From: Agroathelia rolfsii
Taxonomy: Eukaryota > Basidiomycota > Agaricomycetes > Amylocorticiales > Amylocorticiaceae
Length of the DNA: 64,000 bases
Assembly: GCA_018343915.1 (NCBI GenBank)
Contig: JABRWF010000006.1
Span: 992,001-1,056,000 of the forward strand
Direction of reading: 5' to 3'
The notes under the pieces were generated by a model that was not told the origin of the DNA, did no database searches, and worked only from the letters and a program-made list of their open reading frames with translations. Every line of letters starts with the position of its first letter. The first letter of the stretch is position 1. The position numbers and the translations under genes were made by a program. Positions 24,947 to 37,226 of this stretch are shown one piece after another.

Positions 24947-25492
24947 TCATGATCTCAGTGCTTCATATAACATACCCATCACTTCGCGGAATACTTTTCG
25001 TTCAATCTCGTTCGGCTGTGTTGCAATGCCATCATCATCAGTCGCTGGAGTCTTTTTCAGTGAGATTCCAACGAGCACGTCTCGTCTTGCAATATTCAAT
25101 GGACCCTCCGACTCCACAGTCCAAATAATGGTCGCAATCTGTGCAGCATAAAGTTCGTGCAGTGTTTGATAGTGTTGTGAGGGAGCAGCGCCGAATAGTG
25201 ATGTGAGACTGATTCCAGCTGGCGGCTCGGGCAAGAGTAGGATATTTGGATGATCTGGGTCGGCTGCAGGAGGTGGCAGGAGGGGTACAGTTGGTGGAAG
25301 ACTTGCTTGTATCTTGATTGTTGCGTCTGAGCATCAGGGCGTATGCCATTTTGGCGGTAATAGACGTACCAAGTGGCCAACTTTTTCGAGTTGTGTAACC
25401 AGAACAAATTTTCGATCTGCATGCGGCTGAATGAGGACTTGCGTTTCCGCACCATCTGAGAGCTGGCGGGATAACTGAACAGAAGCCTTCAT
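24947..25492 (-). CDS. PSMG3: Proteasome assembly chaperone 3 (PSMG3-like)
   Basis: Two exons (25492-25366 and 25326-24947) give 168 residues. The first reads MKASVQLSRQLSDGAETQVL and FVLVTQLEKVGHLV, matching the beta-strand core of PAC3 proteins. The second has a Pro/Leu-rich insertion, then LHELYAAQIATIIWTVE and RRDVLVGISLKK, and a C-terminal helix ending YEALRS. PAC3 pairs with PAC4 to guide alpha-ring assembly of the 20S proteasome. The donor used (GTCTAT after Val-42) was chosen because the stronger GTACGT four bases earlier would put the downstream exon out of frame. Longer than the human protein because of the insertion. Confidence 0.75.
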
Positions 25493-25727
25493 TGTGGAAG
25501 AGTTGTGCTATGTAATGTGATTATAGAAAGTGTGAAATCCCAAAAGGGATGTGTTTGCAGTCCTAACCAACATCAGAAATTCGTCTTCTTCGCTCGGCGT
25601 CATTGGTCTCTGCCGTAAAAAGTTACCTGCTTCAAAAATACTACGCTCACTGTTTCTCACTCGCGTGCCTCTGTGCCGCTGTACTATAATATCGAGACTT
25701 CCTAGAGCAACATTGACGAGACGACTC
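25493..25727. promoter_or_regulatory. Shared divergent promoter PSMG3/TRM1
   Basis: 235 bases lie between the two divergent start codons. The TRM1-proximal 177 bases also form an uninterrupted in-frame extension of TRM1 (see findings). Confidence 0.5.
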
Positions 25728-28140
25728 ATGTCCACTGGCACCGAATCAATTGTTGTCCCAGAGGGCTTCAAGCTGCACACTGAAAACACTTCGCATATTT
25801 TACTTCCTTCGACCACTGAAGCATTCCTGAACCCTGTTCAGGAGTTCAATCGTGATCTAAGTGTCGCATGCATAAAAGTATGGAGTGAGGAAATGGATAA
25901 AGAGAAGGAAAAGCGATGGAGGGCCAGTCTCGAGCGCGGGGCGAAGAAGGCTGCCGAAGGAGGAGACAAGAAAAGATTCAAGCGTAGCTACTCCCTTGTG
26001 ATATCTGGGGCCATCCTCCTGCTAACTACAATGTGGCATCAGTTGCTAGCGGTGAAGAAGCGAGTGCGCACGAGAACCCAATAGGTCAAGAGCAAGACAA
26101 ACATGAGAATGGAGGGCCTTCAGCACTAGTAAAATCTAAGGCAGAGGTATGCCAATCTTCCTGGCAGTAGTATGACGGATGGCTCACCTTTTAGGACTTG
26201 AAAGCCTCAGTACAGACACCATGAGTTTGTTATCCTCGAGGCATTGTCCGCCACCGGCTTGCGCTCTATTCGCTATGCGAAGGAAATTCCCTTGGTAAAG
26301 TTAGTCGAACCCATTACTCTAAGGCTTTGGTTATAACAGTTTGTAGATATGTCATTGCCAATGATCTTTCTTCATCTGCTGTCGATGCAATGAAACGCAA
26401 TATTGATTTGAACGGTCTTGGTGCTCCCGTTACAGAAGAGAATAAGAGCCCCCCCAAACAAGCGAAAGTGCGCGTCAACGAAGGAGATGCTTGGTGAGAA
26501 CTGGGCATATTCTGTTCTTGGCATTTCTCACCATGATCTAGTGCACTTATGTACAATCATCGAGAGGAGAAGAAACGGGTCGACGTTGTGGATCTGGATC
26601 CATACGGTACAGCAGCACCCTTTATTGATGCGTCCGTACAATGCATAAACGATGGAGGTGTGTATCAAAAAAAATATTACGCATATATTCCTTAAACTGC
26701 CGTCTAGGCTTGCTTTGCGTGACCTGCACTGACCTGGCTGTCCTTGCAACAACAAATTATCCCGAGAAATGGTATGGGTTTCGTTTTTTGTCATATCTAT
26801 TCTGATAGTGACACCAATTTAGCTTCTCTAATTACGGAGGCATACCCATCAAATCTGAATATTGTCACGAAGCCGTGTGTAAACTTCTCCCTCCGGATGG
26901 ACCCTATGCTTACATTCATGATGCTGTTACAAGGCCCTGCGGCTGGTTCTACACACAATCTCCACTTCAGCCGCACGTTATGGAAGATACATCGAACCTG
27001 TTCTTAGCCTTTCCATCGATTTCTATGTTCGTCTCTTTGTGCGTGTACACTCCGCCCCGATCGAGGTTAAGAAGGCTGCTAGGTCAGTGCCATCATCTTG
27101 TTCCGAGCTTGAATTGCGCTTTGGCCTGACATTAACGGAACACAGTAAAACCTCGACATTCTACGTTTGCTCGGGCTGCCAATCCCACTACGAGCAGCCG
27201 CTTGGTCGTATTGTAGAGAAGCCCAATGAGCGAACTGGAGGCGCAAATTATCTATATAAGACCCAAGGAGGTCCGCCAGTGTCTGATAAGTGTCCCGAGT
27301 GCCATTCTTCGCTACATGTATGGCTATCTTTTCTCTTCTACTGAGTTGCGGAATTTTTTTTTCTAATCCACAAGACAGGTCGCTGGACCAATGTGGTCTG
27401 GGAGATTGCATGATTCGGCGTTTGTACAGGCTGTACTCGACCACTTGTCTGAAAATGAAGACAAGTATGGCACTTCGCCCAGGATGAGGGGTATGCTGAC
27501 TGTTGCGAAGGAGGTGCGTCGGTTCCTGAAAGCATATTATAGCTTGAAGCTAAATAGGGGGATAAAGGAACTTCAAACACCATTTTACTTCACCCCCGGA
27601 AAAGTGGCTGGATTCTTCCATAGCACATGCCCGTCCTTGGAAGAAATGGCGTACGTAACTCGTCTATTTCATACATGAACAATTTATAGATGCATACTAA
27701 TCGTTTTCTCGCTGTTAGTTCCGCACTGTTGCATGCTGGACACAATGTTTCCCGATCGCACGCCGTCGCTGGCTCGCTCAAGACAACAGCGACAAGGGCA
27801 GATGTACATGACATTTTCCGCTCATTCATCGAGACTCATCCCGTCAAGATGGAAAACATCGCTGAAGGATCTCCCGCTAGGGTTTTGTTATCTAAGGAGC
27901 CCAAGTGAGTCTACTTCGATATCTATTCTAGCAAAAATCCATCCTCGCGATGTTATGCTTCTGTGAATGCTGACTGAGCTATTGCTTACCAGGTTCAAAG
28001 CTGACTTCAGCAAGCACCCCAAGGCATCAACGACGGCTTCCAAAGTCAAACTTGTGCGATACCAACAAAACCCCACTCCAAACTGGGGCCCGGGCACAAA
28101 AGCCAGCTCTGGCAAACGAAAGCGCCCCGAAGACGAATGA
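25728..28140 (+). CDS. TRM1: tRNA (guanine-26, N2)-dimethyltransferase TRM1
   Basis: First ATG at 25728 gives [17 protein letters not shown]; about eleven exons lead to a stop at 28138-28140. The methyltransferase core is clear: [20 protein letters not shown] (AdoMet-binding loop), [37 protein letters not shown] (catalytic DPYG) and [18 protein letters not shown]. The C-terminal half has a Cys4 zinc site (VCSGC and CPEC). It methylates G26 in cytosolic and mitochondrial tRNAs. One intron (26875-26933) must end in the non-canonical acceptor AAG to restore [12 protein letters not shown]; no CAG or TAG is available nearby. Exon 1-2 junction is 25983/26043 and exon 2-3 is 26146/26211. Confidence 0.93.
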
Positions 28141-29340
28141 ATGGCACGTATCATTGTAGTTGCTATATCCTCACACCGCGGTCTAGTCCTCAAAGGACGG
28201 CTAAATAGTGATGACAACGTGGAGGGCGGATTTATGAGGCAAAAATTTATGCTTGCGAAGAGTTCTTTTGAGTGATGATCGCTATATGTTGCAAGCTTTC
28301 GTATATTACTCTTGCATCTTTGTATTTCGTGAGCATATTCAGGATCATGCATATCAAACCTTGTTGTAAAGATCTTATCCAAGGCGCGTGTCTTATTGAA
28401 CCCTCAGCACGTCCAAACCCGAAGTTTAGGTCGGTGCGCATCATCGTTCTTGCTACCTTTGCTCAAGGTTTGATTTGGATCGTCTAAGGTTGTACAGGTT
28501 TCTTAAACCTAGAAGCCATATACGCTGCAATTTTTTTGATCAAAACTTGACGGTTTTTTTTTTTTTTTTTTATAAAAAAAAAAAAAAGGGCCAAAGAAAC
28601 TTCCGAAGCGCATTTTTTCTTATCGCGACAGCAATCTGAGTTACAGTCCTATTGAGTCAGAGCCAATATACCGACCGTGATGTTATCGCCACGTCATGGG
28701 GGTTCCTATCTTCCTTGACATCCTGCCTAGTGTATCACTCGCAACATACCACTAGTACTGGTAGGCGCTTGGGTACCACACATTTGATTGCAAAGAGACC
28801 TCATTTTGTTTATTGGGACAATTATTTATTCTTCTAGCACATACAAAAAACATTTCTTGGTATTAGCATGTGACAGATTTCCATTCTACAAGGGATACGT
28901 TTACATTCTTCCCTTGATTGTCTTACATCTGTACGTAGGCTCGGATCCAGCCACTTCAAACTTCGCTTCGCTACGTTCAGAAGGGTTCGGATGAACATAG
29001 TAACAGTTCGTGTGGCATTTATCATCAGCATCAACTAGGAGCAACCAATCTACATACACGCTTCTCAACAACGTAGTAAATACCGCAGCAATAACAAAAG
29101 AAGTTTCGATGTAGTACATATAATAATAACTCGGCAGGGTACAGCCAGCTGGTTGGAGTAAGATATACAATGAGCCAAAAAAAGGTGAAAGGTGAAGAGG
29201 GAAAAACCACCGAGATAGATTGTTTGAACTTGATATTCCGATAGAAAGAAAAAAGCAATGAGGTCGAATAGAGCAGGCGGACATAACAAGTAAACAAAGA
29301 AAAAGACAGAAGAACGAAAAGTACGATTCAGCGAAGCCAA
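28141..29340. other. Convergent 3' intergenic region, no gene seen
   Basis: 1.2 kb between the ends of TRM1 and the MAPKKK gene. It contains a poly(T)/poly(A) hairpin and A/T-rich sequence. Minus-strand frames of 80-130 codons near 28,900-29,340 are hydrophobic but resemble no family and look like A/T-composition artefacts. Confidence 0.55.
28554..28587. repeat. Poly(T)-TA-poly(A) hairpin
   Basis: Eighteen T residues, a short AT hinge and about fourteen A residues form a nearly perfect foldback in the intergenic region. Confidence 0.85.
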
Positions 29341-32300
29341 TTACTGACTTGGTGCAGGTGGCTTATTGATCTCTTGGGCACGGATCCAGGGGTACAACCG
29401 AAGCTCGGCGGCGGATGGGCGCGCATCAAGGTTCAGTTCGAACGTCTTATTCAGGAAATCCTCACATTCTGGTGTGATATCAGCCGGGTTTTCCGGCCGA
29501 GCGGAGGAGGTACCAATCTATGGAAAGAGTTGTTGCTCGTGAGTAAGTGATATCAGATGGGAGAAAATTGAACATGTGCGGAGCGAACCTTGAAGATAGC
29601 TTGCATTTGGGTCAGCTTAGCCCAAGGATGTTCACCCGTGAGCATCTCAACGACGACACATCCGACACTCCATATATCTGCCTTTTTGGTATTTTGCTTT
29701 TGCTGAATAACCTCCGGGGCCATCCAGAACACGGAGCCTTGGAGCGACGACATTCTTTGAGCCTGTGCGCGCTTGCCAAAATCTGGGTAGTCGTTTCACA
29801 TTAATAAGAAGCTATTCACTTGCAGAGGGGAGAAAAAAAACACTTACTGTCTTCGACCTTCTTGGAAATACCGAAGTCTGATATCTTGACACCACCACGA
29901 TTGTCAACGAGGATGTTGGCGCCCTTGATGTCGCGATGGATAATATCTTTTCCGTGAAGGTATGCAAGACCGTCCAGAATCTGGCGGACAAAGTTCGCGG
30001 CAAGCGGCTCGGCGAGCATGCCATACGTTTGCAAAAGACCGGCCACGGAACCACCGGGAACGTATTCTAAAAAGATGTTCAAGTAATCGTCTTCCTGGGC
30101 GGAGTCTAGAAAGAGTGCTGTCAATGACCCCGCTAGATATAGTAAAATAAAACAATCGAAACATACAGAAGTATTGGACAATGTTATCGTGCTTGAGCGT
30201 ATTGAGAAGCTCAATCTCACGCTCTAGAGCGACGACCATCTCCTTCGTGCGCCTATCGTTGAGCGACGATCCCGTGGGAAGCTTGACTTGCTTAACAGCC
30301 ATGAGGAAACCGGTGGCTGCATCAAGGCCAAGGTAGACTTCTCCAAAGGAGCCCTTGCCAATGAGAGCACCCTTGATCCATTTGGCATCTGGCGTTTCAT
30401 CATTAGTCTCGTAAAATATGCTGAAATTGAGTATACAACACTTACTTCGGGCCTTGTGCACTTTACCCTCCTCATCAACAACCTCGACTTCATCCGTAGC
30501 GTCATCATCATAGTCGGTATCCTCATCCTCTTCATCTTCATCTTCATCTCTCAGTGTATCACTACCTTCTTCCTCCTCATCAAACTCGTCCGTCGCATCG
30601 ATTGGCGCGGGTGCAACCTCCGCCGTAGCAACCTCATCCTCCGCGTTCACACCACCGCCGACAAGACTCCACGAATCGTTATCCGTCATACGCTCGAGCG
30701 CCATGCTCTCCCGCCTGCTCTGCACCTCCGCCGTCACCTGGTCCATCGTGATCACGCTCGCGGTGTCGCTGCGGTCCTTCTTGCTTCGGAGCTCCTTCAT
30801 ATAGCTCATGCGCCGCGTCGCGGCTGACGCCGCTGCTGCTGCTGCTGCTGCACTACCGTTGTCGGCCGAGCCCTGCTCCTGCATTCGGGTTAAAGACTCC
30901 ATCGAGTCCGAGAGCGACTCCGTCGGGAAGCGCACAGGCGGCAGGAGGTGCGACGATGAAGACGTCGACACTGGCGGGCTCGTGTTCAAGTCAATATTCC
31001 GCCCATCGTGCGTCGAGAGCGACACGCGCGGCGGCGCCTCAGCCTCCATAGCAAACCGGGACAGCTTCTCCGGTAAGGGCGGGACAGGAGGAAGAGGGTG
31101 AGGAGGAGAGGAAGATGATGATGATCCGGATACTAATGCCCTCTCGCTCGCCGCGCGGTTCGACTCGATCGAGCGCCTGCCCCCACTGCCCGAGCCCGCA
31201 GTGCTGCTGCTGAACCGCGATGGCATAGCGGCCGTGCTGCTCCACGAGGCCGTACTCATCACGCTCAGACGCTTGGGGCGCATCATCATGCTATTGCGCG
31301 CCGTGCGCGCAAGCACCTTCTTCTCCGTGAAGGGGAAGTATTCCGGCAGATGGTTTGAGATGAGTTCGCTAGGCGGGCGCTGGCCAAAGAACTCGCGCAG
31401 CTTGCCCTTGCGGTGGCCCTGGGAGATAACGGATGAGGGCGAAGAGGGCCGAGACATATCCCCATCGAAGTCGCTCAGGACTTTGTATGCGCTCGCACGC
31501 TGCATGGCCTTTTTGCCGCTGGAGTTGCCATATTCTGTACCGGGCACGGAGAGGAATGAACTGGCGTCGTCGTGTTGCGACGCGCTCGGTTGGGCGTGAC
31601 GATGTGGAGCGGCCTGACGGATGGTCAAGCCGCGTTCGCGCACAGGGGTGTTGTGTGGTCCCTGGCAGATAGCCAGTAACTCATATTCAGACAGTAATGG
31701 GCCTTGATAAAGCAAAGCATGTCAAAATAAATGTGATTAAAATCATTATAAACATTCTTACCATGTCCATTCACCGAAATACCCCAGCCATCCAGTGTCA
31801 ACACACCATTGTCCGTATTGACATGGTCCGCAATGTTCCCACTGTCAAGTCTTCCACCTCGCCCAACCTTCCTAAGGACGCGTTGGAGAACCTCGACTCC
31901 AGTATTACAATCTCCAACTTTGATTTTCACCGTCCTCGCCTGAGCCAGATTGTTGCCATCCCCTTCGCTCTCGGCCACATTGAACTTGACGATCTGGTGC
32001 TCTAGATCGTCGAGACTAGGCGCGATGGAGTGAATCCCCTTGTTATTGTTCATGCGTGCCGCATTGGATGGAGGAAAAGCTTCGTTGATCGGAGAAAGAG
32101 TCTTCTGCTGCTGCTGCTGCTGTTGTTGTTGTTGCACAGGATGAAGGGATGAATAAGGATGTGACATGGCCGTAGGTGTGGACGTGCCCGAGGTGGATGG
32201 CCGTGGCGGCAGTTTGGACGCTGCTCCACCAGAGCTTCCACTAGGAGAGGATGCACCAAGCGACGAGTTGCGCACATGCGTAGGTATCGCGCCCGGCGGC

Positions 32301-33430
32301 TTGGGAGACACTGAACGGTTGAGAGGTGAGGGCGAGCGCAAATTACTCGGGCCCTTGTTCTGGCGAGGATCTGAAGGAAGGCCGTAGTTTCCATTAGCCC
32401 ATGAAGGAGAATTGTTTGCCACTATGGGCGTAGGCATAGAAGGTACTGGTGGCAACGACTGGTTGACATAAGCGGGTGGTGGGTTCTCTGATGGCGTGCG
32501 TCTCCCCGATGATGCACTGAGTTGATGTATACGAGAACGAGCGGAAGGTAGATGGTGTCCTTGTTGAGAACGTGGGGTTTGTACCGCGGTAGGAGTAGCA
32601 GAGGGACGAGAAGGTGTAGTGTTGAGGTTAGGCGTAGATGCAGATCCAGTTGGAGCTGAAGGTGGTGGTGGCGGCGGCTGTTGCGGAAGCGGTCGCAAAG
32701 ACCCTGAACTACTGTTATTACTACTGGTGGTTGAGCCAGTCCGTATGGATGATGCGTCAGGCGTCTGAGCCGTATCTTGCACGATGCGGGGAAGGTCGCC
32801 AGGGATTTGCCCATTCAATCGGAGAGGAGTGGGTCTCCCTGCTCGAGAGCCCAGACGAGAAACTGGGGATGAGTCTAATGGTGAGCCAATGCTCTGCGAG
32901 CGTTCATGGGAGCCATTAATGGTGAGTCTTGGGCGTGTTGGGAATGTAGGGGTCATCACGATCGTCTTGGTGCTGCATTTGTGCCGTAAGGATTTGACAG
33001 CATTCAGCACACGCACACGGTCTCCGACGCTCGCTACGCCCATTTCCGCCAACGTTTCGTGGTCCAACTCGAGGACGAGGTCGCCACGTATATCGTTCTC
33101 GCTAAAATTACTAACCAAGTAGCCGCAGTTGATTTCCGTTAACCATTTGGCCACATGTGAATCCGTCCAGGTGTCCACGAATTCCTTGTACGTCATTCCC
33201 GCAGGCTGGTCAACGACAGAGAAGGTGTGAGAACGAGCAGACATCGGAGGAAGGCTGAGCTGGCGCGAGAGTTGTGGCTGCTGCATCGATGCCTGCGCAG
33301 CAAACGATGCGCCTGGAGAGGCTGGGGATGGTGATGGCGATGCAAAGATGGTCGAGTCTGCGGTGAAAGTAGCACCTCCGGGCTGAGTGACAGGAACATC
33401 CCGTGCCGGGGTGACGCCCGACATCATCAT
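29341..33430 (-). CDS. STE11: STE11-type MAP kinase kinase kinase
   Basis: Start ATG at 33430 ([14 protein letters not shown]), stop TAA at 29341-29343. A SAM domain lies near residues 75-145 ([34 protein letters not shown]). A Ser/Pro-rich linker with a 10-Gln tract follows, then a Ras-binding-like fold ([20 protein letters not shown]), a second disordered linker with a strongly acidic block ([16 protein letters not shown]) and a C-terminal kinase. Kinase motifs are complete: [53 protein letters not shown] and kinase in this order define Ste11/Byr2, the MAPKKK of the pheromone, filamentation and osmotic pathways; the SAM domain would dock Ste50. Small introns split the kinase; interior junctions are approximate. 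Confidence 0.93.
32105..32134 (-). repeat. CAG/CAA repeat encoding polyglutamine in STE11
   Basis: Six CTG and four TTG triplets on the plus strand encode ten consecutive Gln residues on the coding strand, in the linker between the SAM and Ras-binding domains. Length polymorphism is likely. Confidence 0.9.
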
Positions 33431-34716
33431 TGGTATGCGAGCGCTATTTCAGTATTGCGGTCAGAGTTTTTTTGTTGACCTAGGTGCTCCTCTTGTCTAG
33501 GAGAGAAAGAGAGGAAAGCGGCGACGACGCAAATGAGATCTAGTAGATGATGAGTACTATAAGCAAGGAGACAGTGGTATGTGGGCTGGTGGTTGTGGTC
33601 AGTCTATGATTAGGTGTAGTACAGGGCAGCCTGCAAGCAGCAGTTGCGTGGTCGTTGTCGCCACGATCAGCCTTGGTCGTCGTCGTTGGTGTTGATGTTG
33701 TTATTGGTGGTGCCGTCGAGGACGAGCCAGTTGCAGTCGTCAAATCATCCATCCAATAGCGGCTCAATTGCCATATCAGGTATGTCTCCGGCTCTCGGCA
33801 ATCACTTTTCCACGGTCATGTGATGATTTTCCGCCCCAAATGAATTTCATCCCAGCACTCCCATTGATATATGACGGCTACTATCGCACACACACAGGGA
33901 TTGATTATTACATGGATACTGGCAAATATTATCCCTGAGTACTAAGAACTATGTGTGTTAAACCCGCCATCATCCATCATGATCTCCATACGGGCCACAG
34001 GATCTGTATCAGCCTATTGGGCATAACCCATAGCTGCAGTCATAATTATAATGCTGTGATGTTTGGGCCTGGACACCCTGAACATTTGATGTACTCTTTT
34101 GTTTTGTTCAACAATGTACTCTTATACAAGGCGTAAATAACAAGTACTGGTAGACCAAACACGGCGCTAGAGACATGTTGATACGCTAGGTGACCGGATT
34201 CATCTCTCTGTATACAGATGTCCAGCCAAAGAGCGCAACATTCTGTCTGAGGCGCTATAGATGAATGTACTGTCATGGAGTATGCTGGACAGCCAAACAT
34301 GTGGATACGAGCGCCTGCGTAGTTGTTAAAAGATGAGCGGCCCAAAGGCGGGGAAACCGACAGCTTTACCCGTCGCACTTAAGGGCAGGTTTCTGAGTAT
34401 CCATGATTCACCGCATCTGTGCCACTTCTTATGACCAACAATACTCTCGGCTTTTTATGTTCCGCAGTTTAGTTATTCCACCTGATTGCAGCAGCCTACG
34501 GCAGCAACTGGCACCATGTCTTGCTTGCCAAATCATGCTCAAATCTTAATCACCGTACAAGTAGTGGTGGTGACATCATGCCTATCCTAAGCCGACCCCG
34601 GAACGATCAGTAACTGGCCATGGGTGTTGGTCATGCATGACTTATGACGAGCATATAAATCCAAACGCCGCGCTAATTTCACCGAGTCGCCCAAACTATC
34701 TTTGTCATTCACACTC
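33431..34716. other. Divergent intergenic region, STE11 and AKR promoters
   Basis: 1.3 kb without a supported gene. The STE11 side has a GTT/GTC-rich low-complexity leader (33,600-33,740) that yields a Thr-rich minus-strand frame of 75 codons, judged spurious. The AKR side carries a TATA element. Confidence 0.55.
34654..34660 (+). promoter_or_regulatory. TATA box of the aldo-keto reductase gene
   Basis: TATAAAT, 57 bases before the ATG at 34717. The decayed copy downstream has CAGATAAAT at the corresponding place, so the element appears lost there. Confidence 0.55.
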
Positions 34717-35834
34717 ATGTCTGGATTACGCACTATCCTCCTCAATGATGGAAACAGGGTGCATATATCCAGCCCCCCTCTAACCTTCTGATTATCGCTA
34801 ACATACTTTGGCTAGATTCCCTGGGTTGGATTTGGTACTGGAACAGCCCTATTTGGCCGTGATGCCACCAATGCTATCAAATCTGCCATCCAGAACGGTC
34901 TGACGCATTTGGATGGTGCGCAGATGTATAAGAACGAGGACACTCTAGGTGCAGGCATCATTGCCTCAGGTATTCCACGCTCTTCTCTCTTTGTCACAAC
35001 AAAGCTGGCTACCATAGAAGGCGATCAAACACCCGTATCACTGCTCAAGGAGAGCTTGAAGAAACTCCAAGTCGATTATGTGGATCTCTACCTTATTCAC
35101 GTTCCTACGCAGCACCAAGGCAGGCTCAAACAAGTCTGGAAAGGAATGGAAGAAGCCAAGGCGGCCGGGCTCGCCAAATCTATCGGTGTCAGCAACTTTA
35201 GCCAGAAGTACCTCGAAGAGATCTTAGAGGGTGCTACGGTACCACCAGCCGTCAACCAGGTAACATCAAATTGTGGCTATGTACGCTGCACGGCTACTTA
35301 CTCTCTGATGCTAGATCGAGTTCCATCCCTACGTCCTCAAACAGTCCCGTAGTCTTCTGGAGCTCCAAAAACAGAAAGGAATTATTACCGAGAGCTACTC
35401 TGGATTGCTGCCTCTAAGAGTGGAGAATGGCCCGTTGACTCCTGTGTTGGAGAAGATCCGTGCTCAGGTCGAGTCCAGGGCCGATGGCGTACCAGTGACA
35501 GATAATCAGATTCTCACTAAATGGATCTCGCAAAATGGCATAGTTGTCGTAACGTGAGTCCTCTAATCTTACAACCTGGGAGCCATGATGCAATAGTAAA
35601 CGATCTGTTTGACAACATAGCACGACATCGAAGGAGTCGCGGATGCAAGAGATACTTGCCGTTGAGAAACTGCCAGATCTCACAGCCGAGGAGGTGAAAG
35701 AACTCGAAGATGTTGGTGAAAGCTACTATCATCGCAGAGCCGTGAGATGAATTCTCTTTTGGTGCTCACATTATCTTGATACTGACGGAGCATCCTTAAC
35801 CTCACTTCAGCTCAAAGAGGTTTTCGAACAGTGA
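34717..35834 (+). CDS. Aldo-keto reductase family protein
   Basis: Five exons (34717-34758, 34816-35259, 35315-35553, 35621-35741, 35811-35834) add up to 289 residues. The fold starts NRIPWVGFGTGTALFG. Catalytic residues are all visible: Asp and Tyr in THLDGAQMYKNE, Lys in FVTTKL and His in LYLIHVP. GVSNF and VNQIEFHPYV give the cofactor and barrel signatures; TTTSKESR near the C-terminus is the NADP(H)-binding loop. The enzyme would reduce aldehydes or ketones with NADPH; the substrate cannot be read from sequence. The last exon encodes only seven residues. A degenerate copy of the same gene lies 400 bases downstream. Confidence 0.9.
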
Positions 35835-36235
35835 ACTCTATTATTATTATTTTTTGGTACAAATCATCAAAACTCCGAATATAATAAATCACATGTAAAC
35901 ATGGGCAAAAATTTGCACCTTGGCCCATTTCATTTAAGGGCAGGTTTTCAACTGCCAATCCGGCTGAGCTGAGATGATCATGATTTCGCACATCGGTGTT
36001 TGATACTTCGGTTTTGAACTCTTGCGGGATATTGCGTCATAATTTGTGCTATGTCTTACTTATTAGTGACAATGACTATGCATGAACACTGCATCAGTCA
36101 AGTCAGTCAAGGGACATGGTACTAGTACATGTAGTTGGTAATGACATCATCATCCCGATCCATTATGTGATTCATGGATAAACAGATAAATACGATCATG
36201 GTAGCACCTACGGTGTATCTTTATCGCTTATGACC

Positions 36236-37226
36236 ATGTCCACACACACTACGTACTATTCTCCTCAACGACGGAAACAGGGTGCGTAGATCCAACAACT
36301 TCAAGTTCTCAGCTGGCACTTTGATACTGACATACCATATCTCAGATTTTTTGGGTTGCGTTTGGCACAAGAACCGCACTTTTCGGTCGTGATGCTACAA
36401 ACTCCATCAAGTCTGCTATCAAGAACGGTCTGACGCATTTGGATGTAGCGCGGGTTATATAGGAACGAAGATACCCTGGGCACGGGCATCGCTGCTTTGG
36501 GTATCCCACGTTCTTTCCTCCTCATCACGATAAAGCTTGGCAATATACAGGGCGATGAGACCCGTAGAGTCTGAAAAAGCTCCAAGTTAATTATGTGGAC
36601 CTCTATCTAATTCAATTTCCTACGCATTACGAGGGCAGTCTAAAAGAGGTCTGGAAGGCTATAGAAGAAGCCAAGACAACAGGACTGGCCAACCAAAAAT
36701 ACCTCGATGAACTTTTAGAGGGCGCTACTATCATGCAGACCGTTAACTAGGTAATAAATAAATCAAATAAAACTATCTGCGGCTCACTTGAGACTACTTG
36801 CCGTAATAATATATTGAGTTCCACCCGTACGTTCTCAAACAGTCCCACAGTCTTCTAGAAGACCACAAACAGAAAGGGATTGTCATCGAGAGTTACACCG
36901 AGCTGACGCCTCTATTCAGAGCGACCGATGGCCCGTTGAATTTTATTTTGGAAAGGATCCATTCTCAGGCTGAGTCTAGAGCCTGTGTGCCAGTGATGAG
37001 CGGCCGGGTCCTCATAAAATGGATGCTGCAGATTGAAATAGTTGTTGTAACGTGAGTTTCATAATTTCTTTCCGCCTGGGTGGCATAATCTTCTAAATGG
37101 TCCCTTTGGTAATATAGCACGACATCGAAGGAGCTGTGCATGCAAGAGATTCTTGCCGTTGAGAAATTGCCAGATCTCACTGCTGAGGAAGCGAAAAAAC
37201 TCGAAGGTGCCGACGAAAGTCACTAA
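36236..37226 (+). pseudogene. Decayed tandem copy of the aldo-keto reductase gene
   Basis: Nucleotide similarity to 34717-35741 is obvious along the whole length, including the positions of introns 1-3. Lesions: an extra base just after the start codon region, an inserted base around the catalytic Tyr with a TAG where the intact gene has AAG (near 36462), a deletion of about 20 bases before LQVNYVDLYLIQFP, loss of about 27 bases covering the GVSNF motif, and a TAG in place of CAG before intron 2. The catalytic His has changed to Gln in the LIQFP stretch. No intact product is possible. The copy arose by tandem duplication and has been under no constraint for some time. Confidence 0.92.

Noticed and set aside
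28901..29340. Hydrophobic minus-strand frames between TRM1 and STE11
   Set aside because: Several overlapping frames of similar length arise from A/T-rich sequence; none has conserved motifs or splice support.
33540..33767. A Thr-rich minus-strand frame upstream of STE11 as a regulatory upstream ORF
   Set aside because: The composition follows a GTT/GTG-rich leader; no conserved feature supports translation, although an upstream ORF cannot be excluded.
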